Assembly: GCA_036703315.1 (NCBI GenBank)
Contig: DATNPH010000183.1
Coordinates: 1-23,510, forward strand
Length of the DNA: 23,510 nt
Origin: DATNPH01 sp036703315
GTDB lineage: Bacteria > Cyanobacteriota > Cyanobacteriia > Cyanobacteriales > Coleofasciculaceae
Direction of reading: 5' to 3'
The position numbers and the translations under genes were made by a program. A model generated the notes under the pieces. It was given only the letters and a program-made list of their open reading frames with translations, did no database searches and was not told the DNA's origin. This document shows, piece after piece, positions 1 to 6,890 of the stretch. The stretch's first letter is position 1. Each line of letters opens with the position of its first letter.

Positions 1-214
1 TGCCAAGAATAAAGACGCTATCAGTGAATCGGCAGCATTGGCTGAATCTGAGGGTATTATCATTCCACCCTGCGATTTGTGGAGTGATGAACCTCCTTTG
101 GAAAGTGACCTTCATCGAGATCAAATAGAGCTTTTACTGGCCTGCCTTAAGTGGTGGTGGCGAGAACGTACCGACTTCTACGCCACTGGTAATCTCACCA
201 TTTATTGTCTTTAA
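1..214 (+). pseudogene. Uma2-family nuclease (DUF820), N-terminal stump, open at the left edge
   Basis: The frame starting at base 2 is open from the window edge to TAA at 212-214 and gives about 70 residues. The stretch PPCDLWSDEPPLESDLHRD, then LLACLKWWWRERTDFYATGN and LTIY, matches the N-terminal region of cyanobacterial Uma2 endonucleases. In that family LTIY is followed by a YSPRQLK-type segment, the FRGPDFFVV-like core and the catalytic PD-(D/E)xK part. Here the match stops at LTIYC and a stop follows two codons later, so the whole catalytic domain is missing. The break coincides, within about 10 bases, with the break in the convergent HEAT gene stump at 195-440. Family assignment is from remembered similarity. 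It should have no nuclease activity. Confidence 0.6.
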
Positions 215-440
215 TCAGGGATCTGGGGTCATCTAGCTGATACTTCCCCAACCGACTTGCTGCTTGCAATCTCACTCCAGCATAGGAGTCTTTCAGCGCT
301 GCTACAATGCCTTTAATTTCCCAAGATTGCGGCTTTGGCTTGGGCGCTTCTTTTGCACTCACCCAAGGGAGGGAGAGGAGAAGGGTAAACGGGAACAGAA
401 AAAAGGGAGATTTGCGGGTTGGGCGGGGAGTTTTGGGCAT
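195..440 (-). pseudogene. Secreted HEAT-repeat protein, N-terminal stump
   Basis: The 81-residue frame starts with a basic segment (MPKTPRPTRK), a hydrophobic stretch (FFLFPFTLLLSLPWV) and an AKE-type cleavage site near residue 30, so it reads as a signal peptide. Residues 42-75 (IKGIVAALKDSYAGVRLQAA, then SRLGKY) form one HEAT-like helical pair. Cyanobacterial proteins with this start usually continue through many HEAT repeats. Here the frame ends after RSLIKDNKW, where the last residues are read from the opposite strand of the Uma2 stump. I infer a gene truncated by a deletion or rearrangement. A short secreted peptide could still be made. Confidence 0.5.
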
Positions 441-509
441 AGATGCAGGATAGAGTGCAACTTGGGGCGATGCTGCTGAATTCTGATACCGAGTTGACTG
501 ATGGGGTTC

Positions 510-542
510 AGATCCCCGACTTCTTCAAGAAGTCGGGGATCT
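510..542. repeat. Perfect 33-nt palindrome
   Basis: The arms AGATCCCCGACTTCTT and AAGAAGTCGGGGATCT are perfect reverse complements around a single C (16+1+16). Hairpins built on CCCCGACTTCTT occur in many cyanobacterial intergenic regions, so this is most likely a dispersed repeat. There is no T-run after it, so a terminator role is weakly supported. Confidence 0.8.
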
Positions 543-872
543 TGCCGTCACATTAATCTTTAATCGCAATTCTACAAAGCTTTAGTAGAGGATTTCGGAC
601 AAGTCTAGCGAACCGCAATACAATACCAATGTGCGATCGCTTGAGTAATTGTCGTTTTTTGTACGTGCGATCGCTTCTATGTCTTCTCTATGAGCTTCCT
701 GAAAATTCTGAAGCGTAGAAGCAGATTGAGTCTTTATATCCATAACATCATTTGATTCCTGCAATCAGAGCGTACTGAAGCGCGATCGCGCCCTATGTCC
801 AAAATCAAAATCTTGCAAGAAGGTTAGTCCTAACGTAGGGGTAGCCACTCCAAGCACTACCCCCAACAGAAA

Positions 873-1055
873 TTAGCCCTTGCGATCGCCTAAATCAAAC
901 ACAACCTTAAACTGAAGATTAGGGACTCGCTGACGCAACAACACAAGATGTCCATCAGCATCCGAAGGACTGCGGTATCGCCCGATAATCGCCCATTTCC
1001 CATGAGGCAGTAGACGGGCAACTGCCCAAGGCTTAAAGCATTGTTTTTTCGTCAT
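873..1055 (-). CDS. Small conserved-looking protein of unknown function (60 aa)
   Basis: The chosen start is the ATG at 1053-1055, giving MTKKQCFKPWAVARLL and so on. It is preceded by AAAGGAG twelve bases upstream. An in-frame ATG 30 bases further up lies directly against the leader hairpin and has no ribosome binding site. The protein is basic, with an apparent strand-strand-helix-strand layout: WAVARLL, KWAIIGRY, a helix SPSDADGHLVLLRQRV, and QFKVVFDL. No catalytic motif or membrane segment is visible. I do not recognise a characterised family, although short cyanobacterial proteins of this style exist. The transcript would start from the promoter at 1160-1188 and carry the structured leader at 1087-1153. 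That arrangement suggests regulation at the RNA level. Confidence 0.65.
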   Translation of the reverse strand: MTKKQCFKPWAVARLLPHGKWAIIGRYRSPSDADGHLVLLRQRVPNLQFKVVFDLGDRKG

Positions 1056-1086
1056 AATTGAGTTTGACTCCTTTACTTCGTGCATA

Positions 1087-1153
1087 GGAGCCAGAGCCAG
1101 CCTTTGACTTTCCAGGGTTCCAGGCTGGCTTCTGACTCTGTTGCTGTTGCAAC
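1087..1153 (-). ncRNA. Structured 5' leader RNA element, copy 1
   Basis: Read on the minus strand, a small hairpin GTTGC-AACA-GCAAC is followed by a long stem. The lower stem is GAGTCAG with CTGGCTC, with one bulged A on the 5' side. The upper stem is AGCCAGCCT with AGGCTGGCT and closes an 18-nt loop ending in CCCTGGAAAGTCAA. A second copy at 23264-23329 has the same stem and loop lengths and the same last 14 loop bases, but two upper-stem pairs differ in a compensatory way (G-C to A-T, and T-A to C-G). This supports selection on RNA structure. It lies between a good promoter and the ribosome binding site of the 60-residue gene. I do not recognise it as a known riboswitch or cyanobacterial small RNA. 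Confidence 0.6.
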
Positions 1154-1159
1154 AATACT

Positions 1160-1188
1160 AATTTACCATGTTACTTAAATCATTGCAA
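1160..1188 (-). promoter_or_regulatory. Sigma70-type promoter for the leader and small gene
   Basis: On the minus strand, TTGCAA (-35) and TAAATT (-10) are separated by 17 bases. The predicted start falls at the beginning of the conserved leader. Copy 2 at 23229-23257 has TTGCTT and TACAAT with the same 17-base spacing and the same distance to the leader, which strengthens both calls. Confidence 0.55.
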
Positions 1189-1299
1189 GTATCTTTTTTT
1201 ACATAATTAGACTAAGTACATGAGTGGTAAATTGGCAAAATAAAACTCCCTCAACTGCCAAAAAACAAGCGATACTCTTTCGTTCATCATTGCAGGATA

Positions 1300-1320
1300 G
1301 GGCACGACAATGCCGTGCCT
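1300..1320. repeat. Short hairpin repeat (GGCACG...CGTGCC)
   Basis: The sequence GGGCACGACAATGCCGTGCC forms an imperfect hairpin with a GGCACG/CGTGCC stem. A related perfect hairpin lies at 15565-15583. It resembles a dispersed cyanobacterial palindrome and is not a clear terminator. Confidence 0.5.
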
Positions 1321-1429
1321 CAAGAAGAAGTATTATTTTATACAGTTAAAGGAGCCAGTAATTAAGATTTTAGGAGCAGTTAAGAGCATGAGTGAGCGAT
1401 CGCAGCTCGTGCCTCTGTAAAATGGGGCA

Positions 1430-2272
1430 ATGACTCCCAAAGCTCGGAAACAATTTGGTCAACATTGGCTGCGTAGTGAGAAGGCGCTCAACGAAATCGT
1501 TGCAGCGGCAAAGTTGCAACAAAGCGATCGCATTTTGGAAATTGGTCCCGGCACCGGTATTCTGACGCGCCAACTATTGCCCAAAGTCCAGTCATTGGTT
1601 GCTGTTGAGATTGACCGTGACTTGTGCGAACTCTTAGCAAAAAAGCTCGGCGCGACTGAGAACTTCTTACTCCTGCAAGGCGACTTCCTTTCCCTTGACT
1701 TAGGTACACTACTAGCGCCCTTTCCTACCTTCCAGAAGCCAAATAAAGTTGTAGCCAATATCCCCTACAACATCACTGGTCCAATTCTAGAAAAGCTACT
1801 GGGTACCATTACTCAGCCAACCACCCAAGCCTTTGATTTAATCGTGCTGTTGGTGCAAAAAGAAGTCGCCGAACGGTTATACGCAACAGCTGGTTCCAGG
1901 GCATTCGGTGCCCTATCAGTACGAGTGCAATATCTAGCCGAGTGTGAATTTATCTGCAATGTACCCGCTAAAGCCTTCTCCCCACCACCCAAAGTCGATT
2001 CGGCGGTTGTGCGGTTGCATCCCCGACAGATAGAACCACCAGCTAATGATCCGAAGCGGTTGGATACATTGGTGAAATTGGGCTTTTCCAGCAAGCGGAA
2101 AATGTTGCGAAATAATTTGAAATCAGCGCTAGATATCGCTCACCTCACCCACTTGCTGGAACAATTAAATGTGAACCCTCAATCTCGCGCCGAAGACCTG
2201 AGCGTGCGAGAATGGGTAGCTCTGAGTAATCAGTTAACCGATTTTAGAAGTGGAAGTTCAGACCCAATCTAA
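1430..2272 (+). CDS. rsmA: 16S rRNA (adenine1518-N6/adenine1519-N6)-dimethyltransferase RsmA
   Basis: The enzyme dimethylates the two adjacent adenines in the 3'-terminal helix 45 loop of 16S rRNA with S-adenosylmethionine, late in small-subunit assembly. The 280 residues match the usual KsgA/RsmA length. Visible signatures are the N-terminal KQFGQHWL, the SAM-binding motif EIGPGTGILT (residues 37-46), the acidic VEID at 59-62, and the catalytic motif NIPYN (110-114). The C-terminal part carries SPPPKVDSAVVRL, typical of the family. The ATG at 1430 begins MTPKARKQFGQH, which fits cyanobacterial homologues. ispE follows after 31 bases on the same strand, so the two are probably cotranscribed. 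Confidence 0.96.
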   Translation: MTPKARKQFGQHWLRSEKALNEIVAAAKLQQSDRILEIGPGTGILTRQLLPKVQSLVAVEIDRDLCELLAKKLGATENFLLLQGDFLSLDLGTLLAPFPTFQKPNKVVANIPYNITGPILEKLLGTITQPTTQAFDLIVLLVQKEVAERLYATAGSRAFGALSVRVQYLAECEFICNVPAKAFSPPPKVDSAVVRLHPRQIEPPANDPKRLDTLVKLGFSSKRKMLRNNLKSALDIAHLTHLLEQLNVNPQSRAEDLSVREWVALSNQLTDFRSGSSDPI

Positions 2273-2303
2273 AATCCTTGCATCCAAAATCCAAAATCGA
2301 GTC

Positions 2304-3257
2304 ATGCGATCCTACTCCCTACTTGCCCCAGCCAAAATCAATCTATATCTGGAAATTTTAGGCGATCGCCCCGATGGTTATCACGAGCTAGTGATGATCC
2401 TCCAAAGCATCGAACTAGCTGATCAAATTGACTTGCATGGGATTAGCACTGACACCATCCGCATCCACTGCGACCATCCCCAAGTGCCTCAGGACGAAAG
2501 TAACCTCGCCTACCGGGCGGCAGAATTGATGACTAAAGTGTTTCCTGATGTCTTTGCCCGGTTGGGTGGTGTTGAAATTACCATCAAAAAGCGGATTCCT
2601 GTAGCAGCGGGATTGGCTGGTGGCTCGACAGATGCCGCGGCTGTCTTGGTAGGAGTAGATATGATGTGGCAGTTGGGACTAACGCAGCCGGAATTACAAG
2701 ACTTGGCGGCACAGCTTGGCTCAGATGTTCCGTTTTGTCTGGCTGGTGGCACGGCACTTGCTACAGGTCGCGGTGAGCAACTGAGTTCCCTATCAGGTCT
2801 AGATTCTCTCTATGTGGTGTTAGCCAAAGACCGCAGCTTAATGATTTCCACACCTTGGGCTTATCAGGCTTACCGTGCTGAGTTTGGTCATTCCTATGTG
2901 CGCGATGCAAAAAGCTTAGAATCCCGCACGGCTAACGTTCATTCTGGACCAATGGTAAAAGCCATCCTTCACAAGGATGGGTCGCAGATTGGTCAACTGC
3001 TGCACAATGATTTAGAAAAAGTGGTGTTGCCAACCACACCTCAAGTACTGCAACTCCGGGAAGCGTTTGAGAAAAGCGGTGCTTTAGGAACGATGATGTC
3101 TGGGTCAGGACCGACGGTGTTTGCACTGTGCGAGTCGGAGGCTCACGCTCACGAGATTCAGCAGAAAGTGAGGGAAATAATTTCTGCTCCAGATGTGGAG
3201 TTCTGGGTAACACGGCTCTCGAATCGGGGCATTCAGGTTGTCTCGCCTGTCAGTTGA
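2304..3257 (+). CDS. ispE: 4-diphosphocytidyl-2-C-methyl-D-erythritol kinase IspE
   Basis: IspE phosphorylates the 2-hydroxyl of CDP-methylerythritol in the non-mevalonate (MEP) isoprenoid pathway, which feeds carotenoids, phytol and quinones. It is a cytoplasmic GHMP-family kinase. The start at 2304 gives MRSYSLLAPAKINLYLEILG, the standard IspE N-terminus. A longer reading from the GTG at 2250 would overlap rsmA and add a non-homologous extension. Visible features are the catalytic Lys11 in APAKINLYL, the GHMP glycine-rich loop PVAAGLAGGSTDAAA (99-113), Asp141 in LGSDVPF, and the C-terminal MSGSGPTVFAL motif. The length of 317 residues is normal. The neighbour order rsmA-ispE-DUF3082 is consistent with a small operon. 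Confidence 0.96.
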   Translation: MRSYSLLAPAKINLYLEILGDRPDGYHELVMILQSIELADQIDLHGISTDTIRIHCDHPQVPQDESNLAYRAAELMTKVFPDVFARLGGVEITIKKRIPVAAGLAGGSTDAAAVLVGVDMMWQLGLTQPELQDLAAQLGSDVPFCLAGGTALATGRGEQLSSLSGLDSLYVVLAKDRSLMISTPWAYQAYRAEFGHSYVRDAKSLESRTANVHSGPMVKAILHKDGSQIGQLLHNDLEKVVLPTTPQVLQLREAFEKSGALGTMMSGSGPTVFALCESEAHAHEIQQKVREIISAPDVEFWVTRLSNRGIQVVSPVS

Positions 3258-3411
3258 GGGGTTGCAGGCTAACAGGTTGAAGATTATCTGCTCAACTTTC
3301 AGCCGTCTGTTGAATTCACTGTTAATCAGAGAGGTTTATCAGCAGTAATGGTTCGGCGTAACTATTATTTCTCAGTCACGGCTCATATCAAATCTGTCAC
3401 TCTATAAATCT

Positions 3412-3762
3412 ATGACTAATCCGACTCCCACACCTAACCAAGACACCCAGAAAGCTCAAACGCAACAGACGTTGCCGAATCTATTAAACTGCTTGGGTGG
3501 AGCGGTGATTTCTGGAGGATGTGCGATCGCATTCTACTTTCTCACCTCCTCGATCGCCCAAACCTTCGCTAATAAACCGATTCCCTCCACCAACACGACA
3601 GCCGTCAGGATTTCAATTGCTATTCGCACTCTAGTTGTGGGGGGCAGCACTCTCGCAACTACTATCTTTGGTGTAATCGCTTTTGGTTTGCTTATCGTAA
3701 CTATCTACGTCTCAATTCAACAGCTGAAAAATCGCAAAAGCTCACCGTCTGACGCCCAGTAG
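3412..3762 (+). CDS. DUF3082-family small membrane protein
   Basis: The 116-residue protein has a polar, Thr/Gln-rich N-terminus (MTNPTPTPNQDTQ). Two hydrophobic segments follow, at about 28-51 (GGAVISGGCAIAFYFLTSSI) and 75-102 (the VVGGSTLATTIFGVIAFGLL region), and then a short basic tail (QLKNRKSSPSDAQ). This matches the cyanobacterial DUF3082 family, which often sits downstream of ispE. Function is unknown and location is probably the inner or thylakoid membrane. It lies 154 bases after ispE on the same strand and could share its transcript. I see no SD-like site stronger than weak purines before the ATG. Confidence 0.75.
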   Translation: MTNPTPTPNQDTQKAQTQQTLPNLLNCLGGAVISGGCAIAFYFLTSSIAQTFANKPIPSTNTTAVRISIAIRTLVVGGSTLATTIFGVIAFGLLIVTIYVSIQQLKNRKSSPSDAQ

Positions 3763-3818
3763 TTCCTATAAGCTCACCCTAACTCAACGCTTTTATAAAA
3801 AAAATCCATATTACCAAA

Positions 3819-3860
3819 ATTCCCTGTAGGAGTGCAATTCATCCCATATTTACAGGGAAT
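3819..3860. repeat. Inverted repeat downstream of the DUF3082 gene
   Basis: ATTCCCTGTA and TACAGGGAAT form a perfect 10-bp stem with a 22-nt loop. It is not followed by a T-run, so it is either a weak terminator of the ispE cluster or a dispersed repeat. Confidence 0.4.
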
Positions 3861-3886
3861 AGGTACGTGTTTTGGAAAGTTGGCTA

Positions 3887-3915
3887 TTGATTATTCATCA
3901 TTTTTTTGCTATCTT
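3887..3915 (+). promoter_or_regulatory. Possible promoter for the GT61 gene
   Basis: TTGATT and TATCTT are spaced by 17 bases and end 47 bases before the ATG of the glycosyltransferase gene. The surrounding DNA is AT-rich, so chance matches are likely. Confidence 0.35.
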
Positions 3916-3962
3916 AGCTTATTTTCTATGGAACAAACTAGATTTATAAACGTACAATCAAC

Positions 3963-5195
3963 ATGAATATACTATTTATCAACCGTGCTCAAGCTATCAG
4001 GTTTCTGAAAACATTTCTCGTTATTAGGTTTCTGAAAAAATCCCTGTATAATCAGAAACTTTACAAGTTGATATTTAATATTTTAACAAGAAAATTATTT
4101 AATTTAAAAATAGTTAGTAGAAAAGAGCTAGCCAGTAATTCTGTAGAATATTGTAGTCTTCTCTTTGGAGTGCAAGAAACAATTATAACTAAAAACCTAA
4201 TTAACATAGATTTACTTAATATAGATTATATTCCAGAAGCATTACAACCAAGTATTAATCAAGTTATCAAATTAAAGCAACCCTTCGTATCGGAATTAAA
4301 GAATGCTCAACTTGTAGGGCCTACAGCAGCTGTCTTTGATAAAGATAGACAAATTATTGAGGAATCACTTCCTAGTATCCACGATTTACCTTTGAGAGCC
4401 TTTATTGCTCAAAAACTATTGTCACGAAACACGCCTCATTTGGATACCGTATGCTCGTTAGTCAATGCGGCTAACCACGTTTATGGGCATTGGATAACAG
4501 ACTGCTTAATGCGATTAGAGGGGCTAGAACACTATCAAAATATAACGGGTCGCAAACCAATTTTAATTATCAACCATAATCTTAGATCATGGCAAATAGA
4601 CTCTCTTAAGATTCTCGGATATGAGCCAAATGATTATATACAGTGGACTTATAACCTGAATGGATTGAATGCTGCAAGATTAGTAGTTCCGTCTTTTCGC
4701 CGACAAGGAACATGGATAGAACCTAGCGCTTGTCACTGGCTGAGGCAGCGTATGTTGAGTAATCTTCCTACTATCGAAAAGCAAGAATTTCCCTTTTCGA
4801 GAAGGATATATATTTCAAGAAAGAAAGAGTTAGGTCGTAGTGTCATTAATGAAGATGAGGTAATGGAGGTACTCCACCCCTTGGGATTTGTTAGTTATAC
4901 GCTAGAAACTATGAATTTTGCAGAAGAAATGAGATTATTTTCACAGGCAGAAATTATTATTGGTACTCATGGTTCTGGTTTGACAAATATGATTTTTTCA
5001 CAGAACCGACCGACGATTATTGATTTTTTCGGAGCTTGGTATACAAATTGGTTTTTTAATCTATCAGCATCACTAGGCTTTCACTACACCTCTTTTAAAT
5101 GCCAACCCTCAGGTGAAACTTTCAAACTAACGAGAGGTAATATGGTAGTAGACGCCGTCCAATTGAAGCAACTAGTTGGCAAACTTATATCATAG
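3963..5195 (+). CDS. Glycosyltransferase family 61 (DUF563-like) protein
   Basis: The 410-residue protein carries the GT61/DUF563 layout. A middle region HVYGHWITDCLMRLEGLEHY corresponds to the conserved HW(L/I)xDxLxR motif. A basic segment RRIYISRKK follows. Near the C-terminus, AEIIIGTHGSGLTNMIFS matches the usual GPHGAGLTNxxF signature. Such enzymes transfer sugars, often in capsule or exopolysaccharide synthesis. The acceptor and donor here cannot be told. The first 60 residues are basic and hydrophobic without a clear signal peptide. The gene is much more AT-rich than its neighbours, has no HIP1 site and stands alone between strand switches, which suggests horizontal acquisition or a fast-evolving surface-polysaccharide gene. 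No strong SD is seen before the ATG. Confidence 0.8.
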   Translation: MNILFINRAQAIRFLKTFLVIRFLKKSLYNQKLYKLIFNILTRKLFNLKIVSRKELASNSVEYCSLLFGVQETIITKNLINIDLLNIDYIPEALQPSINQVIKLKQPFVSELKNAQLVGPTAAVFDKDRQIIEESLPSIHDLPLRAFIAQKLLSRNTPHLDTVCSLVNAANHVYGHWITDCLMRLEGLEHYQNITGRKPILIINHNLRSWQIDSLKILGYEPNDYIQWTYNLNGLNAARLVVPSFRRQGTWIEPSACHWLRQRMLSNLPTIEKQEFPFSRRIYISRKKELGRSVINEDEVMEVLHPLGFVSYTLETMNFAEEMRLFSQAEIIIGTHGSGLTNMIFSQNRPTIIDFFGAWYTNWFFNLSASLGFHYTSFKCQPSGETFKLTRGNMVVDAVQLKQLVGKLIS

Positions 5196-5255
5196 AACCT
5201 CTGATAAGAGACATTAGCCTGAACGAGGTTTAACATCGCCTTAATTAAGCTGATA

Positions 5256-5603
5256 CTAGAGCAGTTTTTCAGCTTTGCAGTAGATTTTATCGGGCGCTTC
5301 ATAGAAGTATTTGAATAAGGCAGGACATAGCCAACCTTCCATATTTTGAAGCGACCATTGATACCAGTTTCCTCCATACTCTTCTCTCACCCAAATCAGT
5401 TCTACCTGATACCCTGGAAACGGATTCCCCGAAAACAGAAGCTTGAAACCTTTCTCAGCATTAGGGATATCTTGTACAAGGGTGTCAATCATCTCAGGAA
5501 TGCCACTAACAAAAGGCTCGTGGACAAGCCCGACCCTCTCATCATCAAAAACCCAAGTATGCTGATATCGATAGGGAAAAATTACCATCATTGCATTTGA
5601 CAT
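5256..5603 (-). CDS. DUF6717-family protein (115 aa)
   Basis: The protein reads MSNAMMVIFPYRYQHTWVFD at its start, then VGLVHEPFVSGIPEMIDTLV. Further on come NPFPGYQVELIWVREEYGGN and the ending MEGWLCPALFKYFYEAP. These match a short, widely spread bacterial family known as DUF6717, whose role is unknown. It looks cytosolic and globular, with no signal peptide or membrane segment. The start at 5603 is supported by AGGAGG six bases upstream of the ATG, one of the better ribosome binding sites in the window. It converges with the GT61 gene (60 bases apart) and is followed upstream by decayed DNA. The full normal length suggests it is intact. Confidence 0.8.
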   Translation of the reverse strand: MSNAMMVIFPYRYQHTWVFDDERVGLVHEPFVSGIPEMIDTLVQDIPNAEKGFKLLFSGNPFPGYQVELIWVREEYGGNWYQWSLQNMEGWLCPALFKYFYEAPDKIYCKAEKLL

Positions 5604-5735
5604 TCCTTTCCTCCTCTCAAACTTCTAAGACCGAAGTAAAATACTCTGTCTTTCAGATAGGCTACTTGTGATTCCTCCCGGCGCAGCAGTAGCAGCAGTA
5701 GCTCTTAAACATTTAAGGATGTATCCGTTAGGCAG

Positions 5736-5850
5736 TAGACCTCTTGCAAAAGTCAAATTGACCCAATCCCCCGATACGGAGGAAATATTGCTGCCTCTCC
5801 GTTTCGGGGAAGACTGGGGAGGGGTTTCTAGCATTTATGCAAGAGGTCTA
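5736..5850. mobile_element. 115-bp MITE-like element with 13-bp terminal inverted repeats
   Basis: The ends TAGACCTCTTGCA and TGCAAGAGGTCTA are perfect inverted repeats. The terminal TA on each side is consistent with the TA target duplication of IS630/Tc1-type elements. The interior has no real gene. A single end of the same family (TAGACTTCTTGCAAAAGTCC) lies at 13949. It is non-autonomous and no transposase is in the window. Confidence 0.7.
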
Positions 5851-5921
5851 GTCACTCCCATCAGGAGCATTAGACTTTAGAAGGATTGAATCTGAATAGA
5901 GGGAAGAGCTTTACTTGGCCA

Positions 5922-6613
5922 GTGCTGGGTTGGCGGGAATACATAGTGGTTCTCAGTTAAATACAATAACCGAATCTATTTCTCCCTTGTCCTGCTTGTC
6001 TCGCTTGTCCTAAACCGAGATTCCTCTATCTTATCGAAGTGAAAACCGCTATGTGCAGAGCGTCTACCACTACATGGATGCCAACTATACACAGCAGAAT
6101 CGGTTCAACCACACTCAGTCATTGCCCACATTTTATTGGGATGCTGAAAAGACAGACATGAACTGTCTGCGCTCAGTTCCTAGGCAGATGCAGTATGTGA
6201 TTTTAGACTCATTCCATTGTGCGGTTGATCAGGCTCAAAAATTTTGCTGAAATTGCCGGAACTTCGCTCTAAGAACTAGAAGATTGGTTTTATGCAACAT
6301 TTTCTTGATGCTTATGACTGGATAACGCAAATGAATGTAATTTGGTATGAGTCAATTTGCAGATAGGGGAATTCCGGTATCAAAGCGCTATGCGGTGCCA
6401 GTAAACTCTATCAACAAGATAAGCGACTATTGTGGTAGTTGTGCCTACAACTCTCACCACTGCACCGGAGAAAAAGCCTGTCTTTTTAATTTCTTCTAGT
6501 AGGATTTTCTCGCTCGTCACCATAACCCAGTCAAATCTCAAGGTTACATGAGTTTAAGTGTCGCTAAGATTGAGCTGATTTCCACTGAAAAACTAAAAAA
6601 GATGTGTCAATAA
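5922..6613 (+). pseudogene. Broken photolyase/cryptochrome-like gene (PF04244 type)
   Basis: Three frames together give the C-terminal half of a DPRP-type (FeS) photolyase-like protein. At 5922 the frame reads VLGWREY. From 6053 it resumes with VQSVYHYMDANYTQQNRFNH, LPTFYWDAEKTDMNCLR. After several shifts come ELEDWFYATF, LDAYDWITQMNVI, GMSQFADRGIP, then INKISDYCGSCAYNSHHCTG and EKACLFNFF. The tail MSLSVAKIELISTEKLKKMC ends at TAA 6611-6613. The Cys pattern in DYCGSC and EKAC fits the FeS-binding region of bacterial (6-4) photolyases. An internal MITE at 5943-6052, at least two single-base shifts (near 6301 and 6343), in-frame stops and the missing N-terminal half show that it is dead. Family is from remembered conserved motifs. 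Confidence 0.8.
5943..6052. mobile_element. 110-bp MITE-like insertion inside the photolyase pseudogene
   Basis: The left end ATAGTGGTTCTCAGTTAAATA and the reverse complement of the right end, ATAGCGGTTTTCACTTCGATA, are imperfect terminal inverted repeats. When these 110 bases are removed, the flanks rejoin in frame as WREY followed by VQSVYHYMD, which is the expected photolyase order. This is direct evidence of an insertion. The exact target duplication is ambiguous (TA or AT). Confidence 0.72.
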
Positions 6614-6890
6614 GTTAATGTCTGTTACGCTAAAATTACTTCAAGTGTGTAAAGTATTAACTAAGTTTTTCAAGCCTAAGATCTCAGCGTCACATAAAAG
6701 TTAACAATAATAGTGTGGCTGATTACTTCCCTAACTTGGGTGCAGAGAATTCGGAATTGGTGAGCGACATAACTAGGTTTGAAAGCCGGATAAACTAGGC
6801 GCTCACAGAATGGGTCATTCAGGGCTATCATCTGATGCGGCTACAAGCAGCCAAAAGTCTACATAAGTGTGATTTAACCCTAAAACATTC

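Noticed and set aside
582..764. Open frame of 60 codons on the minus strand
   Set aside because: It starts with TTG, has no ribosome binding site, crosses two HIP1 octamers and shows no family resemblance.
5625..5880. Frames on both strands around the MITE at 5736-5850
   Set aside because: They extend across the element ends and have no family signature; they are not treated as genes.
6614..6890. Possible riboswitch upstream of the GAF-HD-GYP gene
   Set aside because: I looked for cyclic-di-GMP riboswitch signatures and saw none; only weak hairpins are present.
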